Of a DNA stretch of 64,000 bases, positions 37,221-48,909 are shown in pieces. Source of the DNA: Panagrolaimus kolymaensis (lineage: Eukaryota > Nematoda > Chromadorea > Rhabditida > Panagrolaimidae); the NCBI GenBank assembly GCA_028622995.1, contig JAJQJQ010000005.1, positions 8,370,001 to 8,434,000 on the forward strand, written 5' to 3'. A program made the position numbers and the translations under genes. How positions within the stretch are numbered: position 1 is the first letter of the stretch; each line of letters opens with the position of its first letter. The notes beneath the pieces were generated by a model. The model was not told the DNA's origin and searched no databases. It was given only the letters and a program-made list of their open reading frames with translations.

Positions 37221-37409
37221 TGGACCGGGAAGAATGATATGAGCATATTCTTTTTCAAGTTTGACACTTTTTGCTCGACCAAAGTAATTCAAAGCAATGC
37301 GCATTGTTTCTTTACCAGCCATCATAAAGCTTTCGAGAGGACGAGTACTGGCCACATCGAGTGATTCCATCAGAATTTCATGAAGAATATCACGATTAAG
37401 GATCGGCAT
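37221..37409 (-). pseudogene. First exon of an F-box-like gene cut off by the MULE
   Basis: A 63-codon exon starts MPILNRDILHEILMESLD, resembling the start of an F-box, and ends at a good GTAAGT donor (37215-37220). The MULE begins 50 bp into the following intron. I find no matching downstream exons on the far side of the element, so the rest of the gene is lost, has diverged, or lies outside the window. The exon itself has no stop. If the other exons exist further left, the MULE could still be spliced out as part of a large intron. Confidence 0.5.
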
Positions 37410-39359
37410 TTTGATTACCTAAAATATAATACACAGCTTTAATAAATATAAAATAAGCAACGACAAAAACCTCGAAGGAAAAAAAAATCATGGATTAGAA
37501 GCGAGCTGAATGAAAAATGCTTTTTCAGAAAGATGCATAAACATAATTTTACGCGTTACGTTACTTTCGTTGTAAAACAAATCGGGCGATACAAAAAAAG
37601 GAAAATACAAAAAAGTTTTCAATTTCTAACACCACACACAAAAAAAGCTTTAGTATTAGGTCATTCATCGTTTTCCGACTAGGATGCAAAAAAAAAAGAA
37701 TTTTAATAGCTTACTGTGGAGGATAAGACGACGCTTGGTTGCGCTGATATTTGATTACGTACGTTCAAATGGCTGAAATACCCTTTAAAATATCATGGTT
37801 GTTTACAGAAAAAATCGGAGAAATGATGAGGTGGAAGTTATTTATGACCATTTAAGTTTATAAAAAGATTTTTAAAAAATCTAAGGGTTAAGGTTAAGAA
37901 ACAGTTACTCAGTATCTTAAAGGACATAAAATTATATGGGCTGTTGATGGATTTGATTATTCAACAACTATGAATGTTTATTTATCAATGATACTTGATT
38001 TTCACGCCTTTTTGTTGTTGGTAATTTTGAGGGACTTCAAACAAAAAACTATGGGTTTATATTGTTACACTTCAATAAGGGCAAGTTAAAAATAATGCTG
38101 TTGTCGTATATCGGTGCTTCCCTCAATTTGCTCCATTCAAATCTCTCGACGACACCAATATCTGTCACCGCGTGACACTGTACAATTTCTTTACAAAGTT
38201 CACCAAGACTTTTAAAAGCAACATCATTATGAAATTTTCCATGAAATTATGATTCGAAGACCAAAAACCTTTTGTAAAAAAAAGAGTTCTTTAAAAAAAT
38301 TTATTTTATTTGAAATTGTTCCATTAAAAGTTTTAACGATTTTTTTAAACGTGCAAATTTGCACCAAATTGTCAAAATGTTATTCTCATTCCATTGATGG
38401 CTGTTGTATCAAACAATTTAATTTACTCTATAAATTTCAAATATTTAAAATGAATTTTATTAATTGTTGGAATACCAATCGAAGAATTATGTTTTTATTT
38501 TTTTTGCAAAGATTTTAATGAATTAAAAATTAAATTGTTTATTTGGGAAATGTTGTTTTACAAAAATTGCGGGTATTAAAACGTTTTTAATATTTTTAGA
38601 TTTAAAACTAATCAAATTTAGTAAAATTCGTAATAACGGTTTTCGCAAAGTTACTTCCTGCTCGATTCGGTAGTAATAAATACATAAGTTCGGGTGGACT
38701 GAACATCAAAAACGTTTACATCGTCGTGACACACACATAGCTTATTAGCTTTGCTATAAAAGCAAAACAATCCAAAATTTATTTTTTGTTTGTTTTACTT
38801 CGAGGTAAAACATTCCAAAATTTTTTTGTTTTTAAAATTTATGTTTCGCTAAAAAGCAAAACTTTCCAAAAATTATTTTTCCCGCACTACAAAGTGGAGA
38901 TTGCTGGATATTGGTTTACCAAATATAAAATTTGATATTAAGCCTTCTAACCACGTCACGGTTTCCAACTTCTAGAGGGTTAGATTTTTTGTTTACGGGG
39001 AAACAATACTCTCGAAAGAGCAAACAAAACCCCAATGTCCACTACTAATTAATAACGATCCAATTTTTTTTCCGGTTTCTTGGTGCTTGCACAAAAATTG
39101 ATGAAATAATAGCAAAAATTTATTCAGAGAGATGAAAACTTAGAAAAGCGATTTGAGATTGTGAACCAGTCCACGAAAAGAATGTACATTTCCAATACAA
39201 AATCTTTTTTTTCGAAAAAAATGATTTTATTCTTATTTCTCTCAACTTTCTTTATCATTACCTAATTTTCTTTCAAATCATTTCATTCCGATCTAACTTC
39301 ATTTTTGTGAATAAAAGCTACATATAAATAATTTTATTATCGAATCAAATCTCATAAAT
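37410..39359. other. Gene-poor AT-rich region
   Basis: Presumed promoter of the truncated minus-strand gene at the left. Around 38757-38880 a diverged motif (AAGCAAAAC-TTCCAAAA-TTATTTTT) occurs about three times in tandem. The 89-codon frame at 38249-38518 is AT-driven. No gene is supported. Confidence 0.45.
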
Positions 39360-39374
39360 TAAATTCACGATAAA

Positions 39375-39826
39375 TATCAATTATTGGAACTTTAATTGAG
39401 GCATTGGATGTTCCAAATTTTAATCCATATATTTATACTTCTAGCGTAGTAAAAGCTAAAGCCATTGAATGTTTAATGGGTGATAGTAAGCTTTGCAAAC
39501 ATTTTTTATATGCGGCGTAAACATACATATATTCGATTTCAGATTTGAAAGATATTAAAATCCATGGAAAACTTCATCGAAGTTGTTCAGAACGTTTAAA
39601 AAAATTAGAGAATTTTGAGTCAATCAGTTTTTTATATCCTGTAAAAATGGTGGTAAAATATTTGAACTAAAAGTTTTTATTCTGGCATATTTTATCTTAA
39701 AAATCATTTTAGGAATTTTATTCCATTCCTAAATCTTGCCGTAATATTAATTTTGGTGTAAAAATTGATGAAAGAGCATTATCAACAAAAGCTACACTGT
39801 TAGTTTTTTTGTTAAAATATATTAAA
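39375..39826 (+). pseudogene. Remnant of an F-box-like family gene
   Basis: Reading-frame pieces with intron-like joints are visible. The first (about 39375-39518) ends in DSKLCKHFLYAA, echoing the CCKHF motif of the two F-box-like genes. A second piece follows TTTCAG (39541 on, DLKDIKIHGKLH). A third follows a further ATTTTAG (about 39710 on, FYSIPKSCRNINFG). There is no start codon and frames do not join cleanly. This is weak evidence for a decayed gene at the edge of the tandem array. Confidence 0.3.
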
Positions 39827-40678
39827 AATATTCTCAGCGGGATTTCGTATTGACTGCAGGTGAACTCCTGAATCAATGAAACTTTTTTGGAATACATGTA
39901 TCAAGCAAGCATGGAGGCACCAAATTGAAAAAAAAACTATTTGAATAACAAAAAAAATTGCAGAGGAAAAATGCTTTATTTTTATGATTTATTAGGTGTT
40001 TTTACATGCATTTTCAATAATATTTTTCAAAACGGTTCCTATAGTGCCGATTTGGAAATAATTTATAGTCGTTACGTTCACCTCGAAGTGATCGTGTACA
40101 TACATATAGGAAGAGGTCCATTAATAAATTATGGATGTTGGTTGAAGGTCATAATTGGTATGCGATTCAAAACCATGTTGGGAATAATCTTTAAAAATCA
40201 TATAATAAATATTTGGATAAAAATATCCTTATGCTTTATTGAACACCGTAATTCAAAACGTGATTCAGCAAATTTTTTAATGTTTTTCATTTATTTAAAA
40301 CCCAAATATCTTGTTGATGAGCTCAATGATTAAAAAAAAAAGTGGAGTTCGAATATTTAGTAAAATAGATAAACTACAAGATTTTTAAAACAGAAAAATT
40401 AATTTGGAATTTTTTTGATTTTTGCCAAAGCATTAACCTTAAAAAAGGTTTCTTTCTTTAAGTTAAAAACATTAAATTTAAATATTCCTAACTTCATTGA
40501 ATAGGTAGTTGGGAAGAAAATGGATTAAAAAACATGAGAAAAAATATATAATAAATGATTTATGGTAAACCACTATTTTATTTTCTTTCAAAATTGCCCA
40601 AAAAATGGAAAATTTCATTCAAAATTCAACAAAAAGTTCACTTTCATATAGTCCAAAAAAGTTGTTATATAATTACCG

Positions 40679-40746
40679 GGTTTTCTGGCGCAGTGGAATT
40701 TTTGCAAGACGTTGCAAAATTTTCGCTGGGTTCGAATCCCGGTGCA
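40679..40746 (+). ncRNA. tRNA-like Pol III promoter unit, copy 1
   Basis: A box TGGCGCAGTGG (40686-40696) and B box GGTTCGAATCC (40729-40739) both match the Pol III consensus. They are 43 bases apart, almost the spacing of a normal tRNA gene. A T-arm forms (CTGGG TTCGAAT CCCGG). The anticodon region is instead an 8-bp hairpin (TTTTGCAA-GACG-TTGCAAAA) and the acceptor stem does not pair, so this is not a functional tRNA. T-runs that could end Pol III transcription follow about 90 bases downstream. It may be a SINE head or a transcribed satellite promoter. Confidence 0.7.
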
Positions 40747-40829
40747 CAATCACAACAACAACCACAACACAACCACACCACAACACAACCACACCACAAC
40801 ACAACCACACCACAACAACAACACAAAAT
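40747..40829 (+). repeat. CA-rich variable tract after the tRNA-like unit
   Basis: Imperfect repeats of CACAACAACACAACCACAC type, present in all seven units. The tract is 11 bp shorter in the fourth unit and rearranged in the seventh (57060-57140), so it is the fastest-changing part of the repeat unit. Confidence 0.9.
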
Positions 40830-41710
40830 TTTTGATTTTTTTGGCTTTTTTAAATTTCTGGTTTATCATAATAATTAATTGTACAAATTCTTTTTAATGT
40901 TTTTACATCTTGATGCACGTTTTCACTACTAGCAAAAACCAAAAACAGTCAGTTGAGTGTTGAAGAATTTTAGAAGTTTTAATTATGAAACAAATTTTTT
41001 TTGCCCCTTCAGCAGATCTTATTTTTTCTTGTTTTTATTTATTTTTCTTCAAATAAATTCATGCAAATACAAGACATTTGAGAAATGGCTGCAAAAAAAA
41101 CAATTTCCCGACATACCAATGTATGGCTTCAAACATAGAGGAAGAAATTAGTGAATCTTGTTTTGAGTTACAGCCTGAATTGGAGATATGGATTTTTTGA
41201 TCCAAATATTTTTTATTAAATTTATTAAAATTATTCCAAACAGGATGTTGGATTCCCCCCACTGGAAGTACCTCAACTGTGATCCAATTTTATATTTATG
41301 GACTCTATGAACACGAACACTTCGAGGTGAACGTAACTATTTTTGTTGAAGGAAAATTTAAGCGGCTGTGGTGTTTTTTAGATTCAGCACATAAAAATGA
41401 GTTGGGTTTTAATTTTTATTGATTTTTTCTTAAACAAAAATGATTTTTAATGATTTTTTAAAGTTTTAAATGAACACATGTATCAAGCTTAGTGGCAAGA
41501 AATTAGTGAATCTCGTTTTGAATTACGGAGCTCACTAAAGCATATGAATTTTTTTATCCAAATATTTTTCTTATATTTTTTAAAAATTTATGCCAAGAGG
41601 ATTTTGAATCGCATACCAATTAAGACCTTCAAACCAGAAATTATTTATTTATTTGAGGCATCAAGCAACCATAGAGACATAAAATTTAGTTTAAAACGAT
41701 TTGAATTAGA

Positions 41711-41817
41711 AAAAAAATTGCAGAGGAAAAGTGCCTTATTTTTATGATATTTTATGCATTTTTACATCCATTTTCAATAATATTTTTCCAAACGGATCCT
41801 ATGGTGACGATTTGGAA
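41711..41817 (+). repeat. 107-bp direct repeat within each array unit, first copy
   Basis: AAAAAAATTGCAGAGGAAAA to GGTGACGATTTGGAA recurs 961 bp downstream at 42672-42778 with one substitution (GTGCC/ATGCC). It is far more conserved than other sub-repeats of the unit, suggesting it was a recombination or conversion site. Equivalent pairs occur in every unit. Confidence 0.9.
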
Positions 41818-42671
41818 GCCATCAAAAATTACACTTAAAGCAAAAAATGCTTTGATAAAGTAAAAATAATTCCAAACTCATAAGTATGAAAGCTTTAAAA
41901 AATTTTTGGCTATCAGAGAAGATAATTCACATAAAAATCTACAAAATCGGTAACATATTTGTTTAGTTAAAGATAAGGCTCAAATCGAGCTATGTGGCTT
42001 TGAAAATTAAAAAACACATGTTATTGAGTATGAATCTTCGTGGATTCATATCTCGTTATTCGAGGCAGCGAGTTAAAATCGGCATACATTATTAGGGTTA
42101 AAAAAATAAATAAAAATTAATTGGAAAATAAAAAAAATTGCCGCAATTCAAAAATTTTGATTTTCAGACATACCAAACGCATGTATCAAACATAGAGGCA
42201 AGACATAAGTGAATCTCGTTTTGAATTAGGGCTTGAATTGGAGATATGGATTTTTTGCTTTAAATATTTTTTTTTAATTATATTAAAATTATTCCCAACG
42301 GGATTTTAAATCGCATGCACGGGAAGTACCTCAATCGATGAAACTTTTTTTTAATTAACTCAAGGTGCATCAAGCATTGAGATACCTAAATCAAAAGTTT
42401 TAATTATGAAACAAATAATTTTTTCCCCTTCAGCAGATCTTATTTTTTTGTTTTTTTTTGTTACTTTTCATCAAAAAAATTCAAGCAAATCCAAGACATT
42501 TAAGAAAAGGTAAATCATAAAAATAAAGCACTTTTACTCTGCAATTTTTTTTCTAATTCAAAACTTTTTAAATAAGATTGAGACATTAAAATGACTGTTT
42601 TTGATTTATTTTCAATTAAAGCAAGCATCAAGCATTGACATACTTGTTCGAATTTAAAACTTTTGAATAAA

Positions 42672-42778
42672 AAAAAAATTGCAGAGGAAAAATGCCTTAT
42701 TTTTATGATATTTTATGCATTTTTACATCCATTTTCAATAATATTTTTCCAAACGGATCCTATGGTGACGATTTGGAA
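42672..42778 (+). repeat. 107-bp direct repeat within each array unit, second copy
   Basis: Second copy of the segment at 41711-41817. The flanking sequences differ completely on the right side (AGCCATCAAAAATT in the first, ATAATTTATAGTCG here). Confidence 0.9.
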
Positions 42779-43399
42779 ATAATTTATAGTCGTTACGTTC
42801 ACCTCGAAGTGATCGTGTACATACATATAGGAAGAGGTCCATTAATAAATTATGGATGTTGGTTGAAGGTCATAATTGGTATGCGATTCAAAACCATGTT
42901 GGGAATAATCTTTAAAAATCATATAATAAATATTTGGATAAAAATATCCTTATGCTTTATTGAACACCGTAATTCAAAACGTGATTCAGCAAATTTTTTA
43001 ATGTTTTTCATTTATTTAAAACCCAAATATCTTGTTGATGAGCTCAATGATTAAAAAAAAAAGTGGAGTTCGAATATTTAGTAAAATAGATAAACTACAA
43101 GATTTTTAAAACAGAAAAATTAATTTGGAATTTTTTTGATTTTTGCCAAAGCATTAACCTTAAAAAAGGTTTCTTTCTTTAAGTTAAAAACATTAAATTT
43201 AAATATTCCTAACTTCATTGAATAGGTAGTTGGGAAGAAAATGGATTAAAAAACATGAGAAAAAATATATAATAAATGATTTATGGTAAACCACTATTTT
43301 ATTTTCTTTCAAAATTGCCCAAAAAATGGAAAATTTCATTCAAAATTCAACAAAAAGTTCACTTTCATATAGTCCAAAAAAGTTGTTATATAATTACCG

Positions 43400-43467
43400 G
43401 GTTTTCTGGCGCAGTGGAATTTTTGCAAGACGTTGCAAAATTTTCGCTGGGTTCGAATCCCGGTGCA
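43400..43467 (+). ncRNA. tRNA-like Pol III promoter unit, copy 2
   Basis: Same A box (43407) and B box as copy 1, in the next 2,721-bp unit. Confidence 0.7.
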
Positions 43468-46120
43468 CAATCACAACAACAACCACAACACAACCACACC
43501 ACAACACAACCACACCACAACACAACCACACCACAACAACAACACAAAATTTTTGATTTTTTTGGCTTTTTTAAATTTCTGGTTTATCATAATAATTAAT
43601 TGTACAAATTCTTTTTAATGTTTTTACATCTTGATGCACGTTTTCACTACTAGCAAAAACCAAAAACAGTCAGTTGAGTGTTGAAGAATTTTAGAAGTTT
43701 TAATTATGAAACAAATTTTTTTTGCCCCTTCAGCAGATCTTATTTTTTCTTGTTTTTATTTATTTTTCTTCAAATAAATTCATGCAAATACAAGACATTT
43801 GAGAAATGGCTGCAAAAAAAACAATTTCCCGACATACCAATGTATGGCTTCAAACATAGAGGAAGAAATTAGTGAATCTTGTTTTGAGTTACAGCCTGAA
43901 TTGGAGATATGGATTTTTTGATCCAAATATTTTTTATTAAATTTATTAAAATTATTCCAAACAGGATGTTGGATTCCCCCCACTGGAAGTACCTCAACTG
44001 TGATCCAATTTTATATTTATGGACTCTATGAACACGAACACTTCGAGGTGAACGTAACTATTTTTGTTGAAGGAAAATTTAAGCGGCTGTGGTGTTTTTT
44101 AGATTCAGCACATAAAAATGAGTTGGGTTTTAATTTTTATTGATTTTTTCTTAAACAAAAATGATTTTTAATGATTTTTTAAAGTTTTAAATGAACACAT
44201 GTATCAAGCTTAGTGGCAAGAAATTAGTGAATCTCGTTTTGAATTACGGAGCTCACTAAAGCATATGAATTTTTTTATCCAAATATTTTTCTTATATTTT
44301 TTAAAAATTTATGCCAAGAGGATTTTGAATCGCATACCAATTAAGACCTTCAAACCAGAAATTATTTATTTATTTGAGGCATCAAGCAACCATAGAGACA
44401 TAAAATTTAGTTTAAAACGATTTGAATTAGAAAAAAAATTGCAGAGGAAAAGTGCCTTATTTTTATGATATTTTATGCATTTTTACATCCATTTTCAATA
44501 ATATTTTTCCAAACGGATCCTATGGTGACGATTTGGAAGCCATCAAAAATTACACTTAAAGCAAAAAATGCTTTGATAAAGTAAAAATAATTCCAAACTC
44601 ATAAGTATGAAAGCTTTAAAAAATTTTTGGCTATCAGAGAAGATAATTCACATAAAAATCTACAAAATCGGTAACATATTTGTTTAGTTAAAGATAAGGC
44701 TCAAATCGAGCTATGTGGCTTTGAAAATTAAAAAACACATGTTATTGAGTATGAATCTTCGTGGATTCATATCTCGTTATTCGAGGCAGCGAGTTAAAAT
44801 CGGCATACATTATTAGGGTTAAAAAAATAAATAAAAATTAATTGGAAAATAAAAAAAATTGCCGCAATTCAAAAATTTTGATTTTCAGACATACCAAACG
44901 CATGTATCAAACATAGAGGCAAGACATAAGTGAATCTCGTTTTGAATTAGGGCTTGAATTGGAGATATGGATTTTTTGCTTTAAATATTTTTTTTTAATT
45001 ATATTAAAATTATTCCCAACGGGATTTTAAATCGCATGCACGGGAAGTACCTCAATCGATGAAACTTTTTTTTAATTAACTCAAGGTGCATCAAGCATTG
45101 AGATACCTAAATCAAAAGTTTTAATTATGAAACAAATAATTTTTTCCCCTTCAGCAGATCTTATTTTTTTGTTTTTTTTTGTTACTTTTCATCAAAAAAA
45201 TTCAAGCAAATCCAAGACATTTAAGAAAAGGTAAATCATAAAAATAAAGCACTTTTACTCTGCAATTTTTTTTCTAATTCAAAACTTTTTAAATAAGATT
45301 GAGACATTAAAATGACTGTTTTTGATTTATTTTCAATTAAAGCAAGCATCAAGCATTGACATACTTGTTCGAATTTAAAACTTTTGAATAAAAAAAAAAT
45401 TGCAGAGGAAAAATGCCTTATTTTTATGATATTTTATGCATTTTTACATCCATTTTCAATAATATTTTTCCAAACGGATCCTATGGTGACGATTTGGAAA
45501 TAATTTATAGTCGTTACGTTCACCTCGAAGTGATCGTGTACATACATATAGGAAGAGGTCCATTAATAAATTATGGATGTTGGTTGAAGGTCATAATTGG
45601 TATGCGATTCAAAACCATGTTGGGAATAATCTTTAAAAATCATATAATAAATATTTGGATAAAAATATCCTTATGCTTTATTGAACACCGTAATTCAAAA
45701 CGTGATTCAGCAAATTTTTTAATGTTTTTCATTTATTTAAAACCCAAATATCTTGTTGATGAGCTCAATGATTAAAAAAAAAAGTGGAGTTCGAATATTT
45801 AGTAAAATAGATAAACTACAAGATTTTTAAAACAGAAAAATTAATTTGGAATTTTTTTGATTTTTGCCAAAGCATTAACCTTAAAAAAGGTTTCTTTCTT
45901 TAAGTTAAAAACATTAAATTTAAATATTCCTAACTTCATTGAATAGGTAGTTGGGAAGAAAATGGATTAAAAAACATGAGAAAAAATATATAATAAATGA
46001 TTTATGGTAAACCACTATTTTATTTTCTTTCAAAATTGCCCAAAAAATGGAAAATTTCATTCAAAATTCAACAAAAAGTTCACTTTCATATAGTCCAAAA
46101 AAGTTGTTATATAATTACCG

Positions 46121-46188
46121 GGTTTTCTGGCGCAGTGGAATTTTTGCAAGACGTTGCAAAATTTTCGCTGGGTTCGAATCCCGGTGCA
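46121..46188 (+). ncRNA. tRNA-like Pol III promoter unit, copy 3
   Basis: Same A box (46128) and B box as copy 1. Confidence 0.7.
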
Positions 46189-48841
46189 CAATCACAACAA
46201 CAACCACAACACAACCACACCACAACACAACCACACCACAACACAACCACACCACAACAACAACACAAAATTTTTGATTTTTTTGGCTTTTTTAAATTTC
46301 TGGTTTATCATAATAATTAATTGTACAAATTCTTTTTAATGTTTTTACATCTTGATGCACGTTTTCACTACTAGCAAAAACCAAAAACAGTCAGTTGAGT
46401 GTTGAAGAATTTTAGAAGTTTTAATTATGAAACAAATTTTTTTTGCCCCTTCAGCAGATCTTATTTTTTCTTGTTTTTATTTATTTTTCTTCAAATAAAT
46501 TCATGCAAATACAAGACATTTGAGAAATGGCTGCAAAAAAAACAATTTCCCGACATACCAATGTATGGCTTCAAACATAGAGGAAGAAATTAGTGAATCT
46601 TGTTTTGAGTTACAGCCTGAATTGGAGATATGGATTTTTTGATCCAAATATTTTTTATTAAATTTATTAAAATTATTCCAAACAGGATGTTGGATTCCCC
46701 CCACTGGAAGTACCTCAACTGTGATCCAATTTTATATTTATGGACTCTATGAACACGAACACTTCGAGGTGAACGTAACTATTTTTGTTGAAGGAAAATT
46801 TAAGCGGCTGTGGTGTTTTTTAGATTCAGCACATAAAAATGAGTTGGGTTTTAATTTTTATTGATTTTTTCTTAAACAAAAATGATTTTTAATGATTTTT
46901 TAAAGTTTTAAATGAACACATGTATCAAGCTTAGTGGCAAGAAATTAGTGAATCTCGTTTTGAATTACGGAGCTCACTAAAGCATATGAATTTTTTTATC
47001 CAAATATTTTTCTTATATTTTTTAAAAATTTATGCCAAGAGGATTTTGAATCGCATACCAATTAAGACCTTCAAACCAGAAATTATTTATTTATTTGAGG
47101 CATCAAGCAACCATAGAGACATAAAATTTAGTTTAAAACGATTTGAATTAGAAAAAAAATTGCAGAGGAAAAGTGCCTTATTTTTATGATATTTTATGCA
47201 TTTTTACATCCATTTTCAATAATATTTTTCCAAACGGATCCTATGGTGACGATTTGGAAGCCATCAAAAATTACACTTAAAGCAAAAAATGCTTTGATAA
47301 AGTAAAAATAATTCCAAACTCATAAGTATGAAAGCTTTAAAAAATTTTTGGCTATCAGAGAAGATAATTCACATAAAAATCTACAAAATCGGTAACATAT
47401 TTGTTTAGTTAAAGATAAGGCTCAAATCGAGCTATGTGGCTTTGAAAATTAAAAAACACATGTTATTGAGTATGAATCTTCGTGGATTCATATCTCGTTA
47501 TTCGAGGCAGCGAGTTAAAATCGGCATACATTATTAGGGTTAAAAAAATAAATAAAAATTAATTGGAAAATAAAAAAAATTGCCGCAATTCAAAAATTTT
47601 GATTTTCAGACATACCAAACGCATGTATCAAACATAGAGGCAAGACATAAGTGAATCTCGTTTTGAATTAGGGCTTGAATTGGAGATATGGATTTTTTGC
47701 TTTAAATATTTTTTTTTAATTATATTAAAATTATTCCCAACGGGATTTTAAATCGCATGCACGGGAAGTACCTCAATCGATGAAACTTTTTTTTAATTAA
47801 CTCAAGGTGCATCAAGCATTGAGATACCTAAATCAAAAGTTTTAATTATGAAACAAATAATTTTTTCCCCTTCAGCAGATCTTATTTTTTTGTTTTTTTT
47901 TGTTACTTTTCATCAAAAAAATTCAAGCAAATCCAAGACATTTAAGAAAAGGTAAATCATAAAAATAAAGCACTTTTACTCTGCAATTTTTTTTCTAATT
48001 CAAAACTTTTTAAATAAGATTGAGACATTAAAATGACTGTTTTTGATTTATTTTCAATTAAAGCAAGCATCAAGCATTGACATACTTGTTCGAATTTAAA
48101 ACTTTTGAATAAAAAAAAAATTGCAGAGGAAAAATGCCTTATTTTTATGATATTTTATGCATTTTTACATCCATTTTCAATAATATTTTTCCAAACGGAT
48201 CCTATGGTGACGATTTGGAAATAATTTATAGTCGTTACGTTCACCTCGAAGTGATCGTGTACATACATATAGGAAGAGGTCCATTAATAAATTATGGATG
48301 TTGGTTGAAGGTCATAATTGGTATGCGATTCAAAACCATGTTGGGAATAATCTTTAAAAATCATATAATAAATATTTGGATAAAAATATCCTTATGCTTT
48401 ATTGAACACCGTAATTCAAAACGTGATTCAGCAAATTTTTTAATGTTTTTCATTTATTTAAAACCCAAATATCTTGTTGATGAGCTCAATGATTAAAAAA
48501 AAAAGTGGAGTTCGAATATTTAGTAAAATAGATAAACTACAAGATTTTTAAAACAGAAAAATTAATTTGGAATTTTTTTGATTTTTGCCAAAGCATTAAC
48601 CTTAAAAAAGGTTTCTTTCTTTAAGTTAAAAACATTAAATTTAAATATTCCTAACTTCATTGAATAGGTAGTTGGGAAGAAAATGGATTAAAAAACATGA
48701 GAAAAAATATATAATAAATGATTTATGGTAAACCACTATTTTATTTTCTTTCAAAATTGCCCAAAAAATGGAAAATTTCATTCAAAATTCAACAAAAAGT
48801 TCACTTTCATATAGTCCAAAAAAGTTGTTATATAATTACCG

Positions 48842-48909
48842 GGTTTTCTGGCGCAGTGGAATTTTTGCAAGACGTTGCAAAATTTTCGCTGGGTTCGAAT
48901 CCCGGTGCA
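48842..48909 (+). ncRNA. tRNA-like Pol III promoter unit, copy 4
   Basis: Same A box (48849) and B box. The following CA tract is 11 bp shorter in this unit. Confidence 0.7.

Noticed and set aside
40679..40746. A functional tRNA gene
   Set aside because: The A and B boxes and T-arm are good, but the acceptor stem does not pair and the anticodon arm is replaced by a hairpin with a four-base loop.
40555..40878. 107-codon frame with Gln/His/Thr-rich C-terminus in each unit
   Set aside because: It reads straight through the tRNA-like A and B boxes and then through the CA-rich tract, so the apparent protein is a by-product of non-coding repeats.
42692..43054. 120-codon frame repeated in every array unit
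   Set aside because: It is open in all units only because the units are nearly identical. The composition is that of AT-rich DNA, there is no recognisable motif, no strong start context and no splice structure.
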